Shown piece after piece: positions 6,952 through 11,777 of a stretch of DNA of 11,777 bases. The position numbers were made by a program, and so were the translations under genes. Under the pieces are notes generated by a model. The model was not told where the DNA came from. It saw only the letters and a program-made list of their open reading frames with translations, and searched no databases. Location: contig CAJAFJ010000082.1 in NCBI GenBank assembly GCA_903938955.1, forward strand, positions 1-11,777, read 5' to 3'. Position 1 is the first letter of the stretch, and each line of letters starts with the position of its first letter. This stretch comes from an uncultured beta proteobacterium. Its GTDB lineage: Bacteria; Pseudomonadota; Gammaproteobacteria; Burkholderiales; Burkholderiaceae.

Positions 6952-9081
6952 TCAGTTTTCGATCCGCAGCGTGACGAAAGCGCGGCGCTGGAAGGTAAAG
7001 TCGGACGCAAAGTCCGCATAAGGTGAACCCAGGTTTTGCGCTACCACGGCGATTTCACCCCGGTTAGCACCAAAACGCAGCGGCCAGCCCAGGCGCACAT
7101 CCGTGCGTTTGATGTTGACCACTTTGGTCGTGCCACCCGACAAGCGATGGGTGCCGCTGTGTTGATGCATCAGGCTGAAGTCCAAGCCGCCTGGCAACTT
7201 TTGGAAATAACTTAAGGTGCTGGCCAGCGCAGGTGCTGCCACCGCCTGGCCAGTTTTCCGCTCGTTGTCGCCAATATGGATATGGGCTTGGTTCAACATA
7301 AATTGCGCGCCCTGCCAGGGTTGCCACTTCAACTGGTACTCAGCACCCCGAATAGCGAAATTCTTCGCGTTGTAGTAGTGCAACACTTCCGTCGGTACGA
7401 GCGAGGTATCACCGGGTAAATATGTGTTGTCACTGTTTATGTAGCCTCCCATCTGTTCATGAAAAATCCGAACATCCAAATTCACCCCCCACTTGGGAAA
7501 ATCGCCCAGATAGCCCAACTCACGCACACGCACACTTTCGGGCTGAAGATTCCCCTGCGACAGCGCGGCAATCCGCAGTAGCTGCCCATTGGACGAAAAT
7601 TGAACATTGCTGGACTGCTCAAATGTGCTGGGTGGACGATAGGCCTTGGAGACCCCGGCGCGCAGCGTTTGCCCCAGCAGCGCGTGCCAATTCAGCATGA
7701 CGCGCGGCGCGAAACTATCGCCACTGACCGTGCTGTTTTCGGCCATGGCACCGGCATTGAGCACCAGCGCTGGCGCCAGCCGCCATTCAACATTGGCAAA
7801 CAGACGGGTGAAATCGTTCACCAAGGCCGTGCCGGTGTTGTACAAGTTTGGGGAGGTCACTTGTTCGCGCCGGAATTCGCCCCCCCAGACCACCCGCAAA
7901 GTTGAGCCCTGGCGGAAGGTATGCTGCAAAGACACCGAGTCATTGCTGGAGCGGCCACCGGCATTGAGGTCAAAGCTGTCAGGCAAACTGGCTGCTTGCA
8001 TTTTTTTTGCCGCAAGCTCTACATCGGTAATTGAGCCAAGTTCTTTTTTTAAATATTCAGCGTAAATATACTGAAACGTCGTATCTGTGACCGGACCATA
8101 TATTTTTTCAACTTCGTTTTTGAGATATGCAGCGTACTCTGATGAAGGTGCAAAATAATTTTTGATCTCTTTCAGAGAATAGGGAAATGCATCCTTGTAA
8201 GACTCTTGCGAGTGCGAGAAGTTAAACGCCAGATCAGCGTCTTCGCCCAGACTGCGACGCCAGTCGAGTTGGACATATCGGGCATCAAAAGAAGTGTCGC
8301 GCAGTGCTTCGCCAGGCTTATCGGGAGCGCCTTTACCCGCATAAATGGTGCTGATCCCGGCCCTCAACTGAACGTCATCATTGGCTGCGGTGCGCCAATC
8401 AGCACGAAAGTTGGCGCGGTCAATCTGGTTATGCCCGTTTGAGCCGGTCAATCCCTCATCGGCCCGACGGTCCACGGTGATGCGAAAGCTGGCGTCAGGG
8501 GTGGCCCAGCCGATGCGCGCCTGTGAATCATTGACCTTGTTATCGCCACTGGTCTGGCTGGCCTGCAAACCCAGGGTATCGACTGTATGACGCGTCACGA
8601 TGTTGATCACCCCCAGCATGGCGCGGGCGCCATAAGCGGCGGAGTTGGAGCCGCGCAGCACCTCGATGCGCTCAATGTCTGCCAGCGCCACGGTTTGCAA
8701 GCCCGGCTCGACACTGCCGATGAAATAGGGCGAGTAAGTCGAGCGGCCATCCACCAGCACTTGCAGCCGGTTGGAATAGGTGCCGAAGGCACCGTGGTAA
8801 CTGGCCGTTGGGGCCACCTTTTCAAACGAATAACCGGTCTGAAACCCCGGCACCAGCCGCAATAAGTCGGCCACATCGCGTGCGCCAGACAAGCGAATCA
8901 TGTCCCGATCCAGAATCGTCACGGCCCCCGGCGTCTCGTCCAACCGTTGCGGCAGGCGCGAAACGGACAGCACGATGGGCATGTCGCTCAAAAAATCTTT
9001 CTCGGAAATGGAATCAGGGGATTGAGCACTGACGTAAGGCGACAAGCCCATCAGAGCGATAAGGGCTAGATTATTTTTCAT
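6952..9081 (-). CDS. TonB-dependent outer-membrane receptor (upstream paralog, with AT-rich insertion)
   Basis: A second TonB-dependent receptor, 709 residues from the ATG at 9081. That start is preferred because it gives a clean signal peptide (MKNNLALIALMGLSPYVSAQ); the frame stays open to 9153, but the extra 24 residues are not signal-like. The TonB-box-like segment, plug and LVDGRSTYSPYF / IERIEVLRGSNSAAYGARA blocks parallel the paralog at 4933-6927. The main difference is an insertion of roughly 55-60 residues at about 299-365 (DNA 7975-8187) between strands of the barrel, probably in an extracellular loop. It is AT-rich, Lys/Glu/Tyr-rich, and contains an internal repeat and runs of eight and seven A on the coding strand. 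It is the first gene of the presumed receptor, binding-protein and kinase operon. The ligand is unknown. Confidence 0.93.
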   Translation of the reverse strand: MKNNLALIALMGLSPYVSAQSPDSISEKDFLSDMPIVLSVSRLPQRLDETPGAVTILDRDMIRLSGARDVADLLRLVPGFQTGYSFEKVAPTASYHGAFGTYSNRLQVLVDGRSTYSPYFIGSVEPGLQTVALADIERIEVLRGSNSAAYGARAMLGVINIVTRHTVDTLGLQASQTSGDNKVNDSQARIGWATPDASFRITVDRRADEGLTGSNGHNQIDRANFRADWRTAANDDVQLRAGISTIYAGKGAPDKPGEALRDTSFDARYVQLDWRRSLGEDADLAFNFSHSQESYKDAFPYSLKEIKNYFAPSSEYAAYLKNEVEKIYGPVTDTTFQYIYAEYLKKELGSITDVELAAKKMQAASLPDSFDLNAGGRSSNDSVSLQHTFRQGSTLRVVWGGEFRREQVTSPNLYNTGTALVNDFTRLFANVEWRLAPALVLNAGAMAENSTVSGDSFAPRVMLNWHALLGQTLRAGVSKAYRPPSTFEQSSNVQFSSNGQLLRIAALSQGNLQPESVRVRELGYLGDFPKWGVNLDVRIFHEQMGGYINSDNTYLPGDTSLVPTEVLHYYNAKNFAIRGAEYQLKWQPWQGAQFMLNQAHIHIGDNERKTGQAVAAPALASTLSYFQKLPGGLDFSLMHQHSGTHRLSGGTTKVVNIKRTDVRLGWPLRFGANRGEIAVVAQNLGSPYADFASDFTFQRRAFVTLRIEN
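7975..8187 (-). other. AT-rich insertion within the upstream TonB-dependent receptor
   Basis: By hand count about 37% GC over roughly 210 bp, against GC-rich flanks. It encodes a helical-looking, charged segment (for example KEIKNYFAPSSEYAAYLK) that replaces about 22 residues in the paralog. It keeps the reading frame. The limits are approximate and come from aligning the two receptors by eye at DAF on one side and the (A/S)SNDxxSxQHT motif on the other. Confidence 0.75.
8023..8136 (-). repeat. degenerate tandem repeat, 72-bp period, in the receptor insertion
   Basis: Two units, 8083-8136 encoding YAAYLKNEVEKIYGPVTD and 8023-8064 encoding YAEYLKKELGSITD, start exactly 72 bp (24 codons) apart. 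They share YA-x-YLK-x-E and a G-x-x-TD ending, with a 4-residue length difference. The DNA is also similar, for example CAGCGTA after a T-rich run in both units on the plus strand. This suggests an old internal duplication. Confidence 0.6.
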
Positions 9082-9178
9082 GAAATTGTTAATAAATGTT
9101 TCTACTCCCACCACGCGATTTTGCCTGCAGCCAAGCGACCTCGCCCAACACACCGCCCCAGCCTTCTAAAATTGGGCG
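9082..9178. promoter_or_regulatory. divergent intergenic region, receptor operon / trhO
   Basis: A 97-bp gap between two divergent starts. For trhO (plus), TAAAAT at 9167-9172 is a five-of-six -10 box, so transcription would begin near 9179, the GTG itself; no convincing -35 box is seen. For the receptor operon (minus), the 35 bp before the ATG at 9081 are AT-rich (TTTATTAACAATTTC). No good Shine-Dalgarno sequence lies at the right distance, though GGGAG sits about 23-27 nt upstream. No Fur-box-like inverted repeat is evident by eye. Confidence 0.4.
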
Positions 9179-9913
9179 GTGAACACCATACTGAACATCT
9201 CCGCTTACAAATTCGTTCCCCTGCCCGATGCCGATGCGCTGCGCGACACGCTGCAGGAGCGGGCCTTGGCCTGGCAACTCAAAGGCACGGTTTTACTGGC
9301 CTTTGAGGGTATTAATCTATTTTTGGCTGGCCCGGCCGAGGCGGTGCGCGGCTTTGTCGCGCAACTGCAAGCCGACGCTCGTTTTTCGGATGTGGCGCCC
9401 AAAGAAAGCTGGTCCGCCACGCAGCCGTTCAAGAAGATGCTGGTCAAGGTCAAGAACGAGATCATCCGCATGGACCACCCGACCATTGTTCCGGCGGCCG
9501 GCCGGGCGCCGGCGGTGAGTACGGCCACCCTGCGGCGCTGGCTGGAGACCGGGGTGGACGACGAAGGCCGCGCCGTGGTCACGCTGGACACGCGCAACGA
9601 CTTTGAAGTCGATCACGGCACGTTTGAAGGCGCAATTGACTGGCGCATCACCAAATTCACCGAATTCCCCCAAGCCATGCTCGACCACAAGGCCGAGCTG
9701 GAAGACAAAACCGTGGTGAGTTTTTGCACCGGCGGCATCCGCTGCGAAAAAGCCGCCATTTTGATGCGCGAAGCGGGGCTGCAACACGTGTTTCAGCTGG
9801 AAGGCGGCATCCTCAAGTACTTTGAGGAAACCGACGGCAAGTACTACCAGGGCAACTGCTTTGTATTTGACGAACGCCGCACGCTGGGCCCGGACCTGTC
9901 CATCACCACCTGA
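9179..9913 (+). CDS. trhO: tRNA uridine(34) hydroxylase, rhodanese family
   Basis: A cytoplasmic enzyme of the TrhO/YceA family, which makes 5-hydroxyuridine at the wobble position U34 of certain tRNAs. It has 244 residues. The N-terminal part (about 1-100) has LNISAYKFVPL and the block LKGTVLLAFEGINLFLAG typical of the family. The C-terminal rhodanese domain has TLDTRNDFEVDHGTFEGA, KFTEFP and the catalytic loop SFCTGGIRCEKAA, with Cys183 as the expected catalytic residue and Cys189 nearby. It is shorter at the C-terminus than E. coli TrhO (about 350 residues). The start is GTG, chosen because NTILNISAYKFVPL matches the usual family N-terminus. No Shine-Dalgarno sequence is visible, and a TAAAAT box ends 6 nt upstream, so the mRNA may be leaderless. 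It converges with the flavodoxin-like gene 45 bp downstream. Confidence 0.93.
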   Translation: MNTILNISAYKFVPLPDADALRDTLQERALAWQLKGTVLLAFEGINLFLAGPAEAVRGFVAQLQADARFSDVAPKESWSATQPFKKMLVKVKNEIIRMDHPTIVPAAGRAPAVSTATLRRWLETGVDDEGRAVVTLDTRNDFEVDHGTFEGAIDWRITKFTEFPQAMLDHKAELEDKTVVSFCTGGIRCEKAAILMREAGLQHVFQLEGGILKYFEETDGKYYQGNCFVFDERRTLGPDLSITT

Positions 9914-9919
9914 ACACCA

Positions 9920-9934
9920 ACCTGCAGCGCAGGT
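9920..9934. other. short hairpin between convergent genes
   Basis: ACCTGC-AGC-GCAGGT forms a perfect 6-bp stem with a 3-nt loop in the 45-bp gap between the convergent trhO and flavodoxin-like genes. There is no T-run on either side, so it is not a canonical intrinsic terminator. It may still act as a weak bidirectional 3' end or stability element, or be chance. Confidence 0.35.
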
Positions 9935-9958
9935 CGGGTTACCGGATCGGCAGGGAGT

Positions 9959-10513
9959 TTAAGCGCGGAATTTCGCGGTAACTTCGGCCACGCGCTGGCC
10001 AAACAACTTCGCGGTATCCAGATCACCTTGTGGCATTTCAGCCGGTGACGAGTCAGACGGCGACTGCGCCATGGCACCGGCAAACGAGCCCACAAAGTTG
10101 ATGTCGTTGCGTTGCGCCGCCTTGGTGTTGCTGGGCATCAGCGCGGTGCCGACCCAGATGCCGCCTTGCTGCATGGCCAATGTGAATAGGTAATGCAGCG
10201 TGGACAACTTGTCGCCGTTCATGGTGGCGCTGTTGGTGAAGCCAGCAAAAACCTTGTCTTTCCAGGCCTGGCTGAACCACGGCTTGCTGGACGCATCGGC
10301 AAATTTCTTGAACTGCCAGCTGACACTGCCCATGTAGGTGGGCGAGCCCATGATGATGGCGTCGGCGGCGTTGAGGGTTTCCCAGCCTGCGTCCGTCAAA
10401 TTGCCTTCGGCGTCAATGGCCACCAACTCGGCACCTGCACCATCCGCCACGGCTTGCGCCATGCGCAGGGTGTGACCATAACCCGAGTGAAATACGACTG
10501 CTACTTTTGCCAT
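9959..10513 (-). CDS. flavodoxin-like NAD(P)H-dependent oxidoreductase (WrbA-related)
   Basis: A soluble FMN-binding protein of 184 residues with a flavodoxin fold. The phosphate-binding loop FHSGYGHT (8-15) follows the first strand KVAVV. Other family blocks are AADAIIMGSPTYMGSVSWQFKKF, DKVFAGFTNSATMNGD, and QQGGIWVG. WrbA-type members reduce quinones by two electrons using NAD(P)H and so protect against redox cycling; this copy is a little shorter than typical WrbA (about 198 residues) and may be another flavodoxin-family reductase. A good ribosome site AAGGAG (10522-10527) lies 8 nt before the ATG. It follows the pirin gene by 59 bp with no hairpin between, so the two are probably co-transcribed. 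Confidence 0.88.
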   Translation of the reverse strand: MAKVAVVFHSGYGHTLRMAQAVADGAGAELVAIDAEGNLTDAGWETLNAADAIIMGSPTYMGSVSWQFKKFADASSKPWFSQAWKDKVFAGFTNSATMNGDKLSTLHYLFTLAMQQGGIWVGTALMPSNTKAAQRNDINFVGSFAGAMAQSPSDSSPAEMPQGDLDTAKLFGQRVAEVTAKFRA

Positions 10514-10572
10514 TTTGAAAACTCCTTGAAGGGATGAAAAGAAAAAATGATTCGGTGTGATGCGAAGAAATA

Positions 10573-11274
10573 TTACGCGCTGAGATCAAACACCAGCACT
10601 TCGGCGTCCACGCCAGCGTCGAGCGTGATTTGGCTTTCGTTTTGAATCAAAGCCGCATCGCCAGTTGAAAGCACCACGCCGTTGACGGCCAACTCGCCGC
10701 GCACCAGATGCACATAGCCCTTGCGCTGGGGGTCCAGCGCCAGTTGTGCCGTCTGGTCGCCATTGAACAAACCTGCATACAAACGGGCGTCGGCATGCAT
10801 CGTGACCGACCCTTGAGCGCCGTCGCCCGAAGCCACCAGGCGCAAAGTGCCCTGCTTCTCGGCCTCGGTAAACGTTTTTTGCTCGTAGCTGGGCGTCACA
10901 CCCCGCACATTGGGCTCAATCCAAATTTGCAGAAAGTGCGTGGTCTCGTTCGGCGCATGGTTGAACTCGCTGTGCTGCACCCCGCTACCGGCACTCATGC
11001 GCTGCACATCGCCGGGCGGAATGGCTTTGACATGACCCATGCTGTCCTTGTGCGCCAGCGAGCCCTGCAACACGTAAGACACAATTTCCATGTCGCGGTG
11101 GCCGTGCGTGCCAAAGCCTTTACCAGGGGCCACACTGTCTTCGTTGATGACGCGCAAATTACCCCAGCCCATGTGCGCCGGATCGTAATAACCAGCAAAC
11201 GAAAAGCTGTGAAACGACTTGAGCCAGCCATGGTCGGCAAAGCCGCGTTCTTGTGATTTACGGACCGTCAACAT
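10573..11274 (-). CDS. pirin family protein (YhhW-like, bicupin)
   Basis: A cytoplasmic metal-binding cupin of the pirin family, 233 residues. From the ATG at 11274 the metal ligands fall at His57, His59 (THGHRDMEI), His101 and Glu103 (GVQHSEFNH), the same positions as in E. coli YhhW, which has quercetin 2,3-dioxygenase activity in vitro. The N-terminal signature SFHSFSFAGYYDPAHMGWGNLRV is clear. ATG at 11274 is preferred to the in-frame TTG at 11280 because AGGAGA (11281-11286) ends 6 nt before the ATG and abuts the TTG. It is the first gene of a probable operon with the flavodoxin-like reductase and is divergent from a LysR regulator 163 bp away. The physiological substrate is unknown; the context points to quinone, aromatic or electrophile stress. 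Confidence 0.93.
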   Translation of the reverse strand: MLTVRKSQERGFADHGWLKSFHSFSFAGYYDPAHMGWGNLRVINEDSVAPGKGFGTHGHRDMEIVSYVLQGSLAHKDSMGHVKAIPPGDVQRMSAGSGVQHSEFNHAPNETTHFLQIWIEPNVRGVTPSYEQKTFTEAEKQGTLRLVASGDGAQGSVTMHADARLYAGLFNGDQTAQLALDPQRKGYVHLVRGELAVNGVVLSTGDAALIQNESQITLDAGVDAEVLVFDLSA

Positions 11275-11359
11275 AAACAATCTCCTATTCGATTCAACGC
11301 CAGATCACCGGTCACCACCGCTTCAGCGCGATGATGTGGGTCATTTCTTAAACTGAATT

Positions 11360-11369
11360 TTGACGTCAA
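11360..11369. promoter_or_regulatory. 10-bp perfect palindrome TTGACGTCAA
   Basis: TTGACGTCAA is self-complementary over all 10 bases and contains a TTGACG -35-like hexamer on both strands. No matching -10 box at 16-18 bp is convincing on either side. It could be a regulator half-site or chance. Confidence 0.3.
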
Positions 11370-11406
11370 TCAGGCGCATGGCGTTGCATCAGGTTTGATG
11401 GCATCA

Positions 11407-11426
11407 TTCAATTTATTCGAATTGAA
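11407..11426. promoter_or_regulatory. candidate LysR operator, TTCAATT-N6-AATTGAA
   Basis: A perfect 7-bp inverted repeat with a 6-bp spacer, centred about 21 bp before the LysR start codon. It overlaps an ATTCGAAT palindrome at 11415-11422. LysR-type regulators usually bind AT-rich dyads in the divergent promoter, repressing their own gene and controlling the neighbour, so position and symmetry both fit. Binding is inferred only. Confidence 0.5.
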
Positions 11427-11437
11427 ATGGGTTCTAC

Positions 11438-11777
11438 ATGCAAACTGCACGCGATGTACTAACGCCTGATGCCCTCGCCATGCTGCAGACCATTGCCGCC
11501 ACCGGCAGTTTTGCCGCCGCCGCCCGCGCCTTGGGCGTGGTGCCCAGCGCCCTGACCTACCGGGTGCGCCAGATTGAGGACGCGCTGGACGTGCTGCTGT
11601 ACGACCGCAGCTCGCGCCAGGCCCGGCTGACCGAAGCCGGGGCCGAGTTGTTGCGCGAAGGCACCCGCTTGCTGGAAGAAATTGATGCCGTGGCAAACCG
11701 GGTGAAACGGGTGGCGACAGGCTGGGAACCGCAACTCACGATTGCGGTGGACACCGTCATCTCCAAAGCCACGGTGA
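11438..11777 (+). CDS. LysR-family transcriptional regulator, N-terminal part (3' end outside window)
   Basis: A DNA-binding regulator of which 113 codons are seen; the family is normally about 300 residues. The N-terminal winged helix-turn-helix (about 9-68) has LAMLQTIAATGSFAAAARALG, then VVPSALTYRVRQIEDAL and the wing LLYDRSSRQARLTEAG. It is followed by the linker helix and the start of the effector-binding domain (WEPQLTIAVDTV). The ATG at 11438 gives the usual spacing before the helix-turn-helix; the preceding sequence has no strong Shine-Dalgarno site. It is divergent from the pirin to flavodoxin operon, its likely target, with an operator-like dyad just upstream. The inducer is unknown. 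Confidence 0.94.
   Translation, partial: MQTARDVLTPDALAMLQTIAATGSFAAAARALGVVPSALTYRVRQIEDALDVLLYDRSSRQARLTEAGAELLREGTRLLEEIDAVANRVKRVATGWEPQLTIAVDTVISKATV

Larger units (their letters stand above)
11275..11437. promoter_or_regulatory. pirin / lysR divergent promoter region
   Basis: A 163-bp gap holding the start signals of both divergent genes. It contains two palindromes, listed separately. I see the pirin ribosome site next to its gene, but no confident -35/-10 pair on either strand and no clear ribosome site for the LysR gene. Confidence 0.5.

Noticed and set aside
9079..9153. An upstream extension of the first TonB receptor to 9153
   Set aside because: The added 24 residues are not signal-like, while the ATG at 9081 directly begins a proper signal peptide.
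9082..9178. A Fur box or riboswitch controlling the TonB receptors
   Set aside because: No inverted repeat resembling a Fur box and no conserved aptamer-like structure could be recognised; the leader is too short for a cobalamin riboswitch.
9920..9934. An intrinsic terminator between trhO and the flavodoxin-like gene
   Set aside because: The stem is only 6 bp and no T-run follows on either strand, so it is listed only as a hairpin.
11275..11280. A TTG start for pirin at 11280
   Set aside because: It abuts the AGGAGA site with no spacing; the ATG at 11274 has a 6-nt spacing and matches YhhW residue numbering of the metal ligands.
1..11777. A mobile element, prophage or CRISPR origin for the accessory region
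   Set aside because: No transposase, integrase, terminal inverted repeats, regularly spaced repeats or tRNA junction was seen. Composition is even except for the receptor insertion.

Overview
The window looks like chromosomal DNA of a betaproteobacterium, probably Burkholderiales and possibly Comamonadaceae (Rhodoferax/Polaromonas-like). This rests on the DnaE N-terminus, a HDLRQP-type hybrid kinase with a LuxR-type regulator, moderately high GC, and TAAAAT-like -10 boxes lying very close to start codons. It is an inference from sequence character, not a database match. Coding density is very high: there is no gap over 165 bp, and I see no tRNA, rRNA, CRISPR array, insertion sequence or phage gene.

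Left edge (1-1394, minus): the first 464 codons of dnaE, the replicative DNA polymerase III alpha subunit. Only 26 bp away and divergent is a LuxR/NarL-type response regulator (1421-2071, plus) with a TTG start.

Centre (2044-9081, minus): a tightly packed run read right to left. It holds two tandem paralogous TonB-dependent outer-membrane receptors, an orphan periplasmic binding protein of the ABC_sub_bind (PF04392) type, and a BarA-like membrane hybrid histidine kinase. The spacings are 24 bp, 10 bp and a 4-bp ATGA overlap. The kinase is interrupted by a single in-frame TAG between HAMP and the dimerisation/phosphoacceptor domain, so it reads as two halves (3202-3987 and 2044-3192). The second half overlaps the oncoming response regulator tail-to-tail by 28 bp. 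Together these genes could form one sensing and uptake module: receptors bring in a ligand, the binding protein captures it, and the kinase and regulator report it. The ligand cannot be told from the sequence. The upstream receptor carries an AT-rich insertion of about 200 bp that contains an internal degenerate repeat.

Right side (9179-11777): trhO (tRNA U34 hydroxylase, rhodanese family, plus strand, GTG start), convergent with a pirin to flavodoxin-like reductase operon on the minus strand. A divergent LysR-family regulator is cut by the window end. The 163-bp gap between pirin and lysR holds two palindromes, one of them a good operator candidate. This set resembles quinone/electrophile-responsive loci in other proteobacteria.

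Most unusual points: the amber codon that splits the kinase; the repeat-containing, AT-rich insertion in one of two otherwise parallel receptors; the orphan binding protein wired to receptors and a kinase; and the very tight dnaE/regulator divergent start region with a nearly symmetric -10 sequence.
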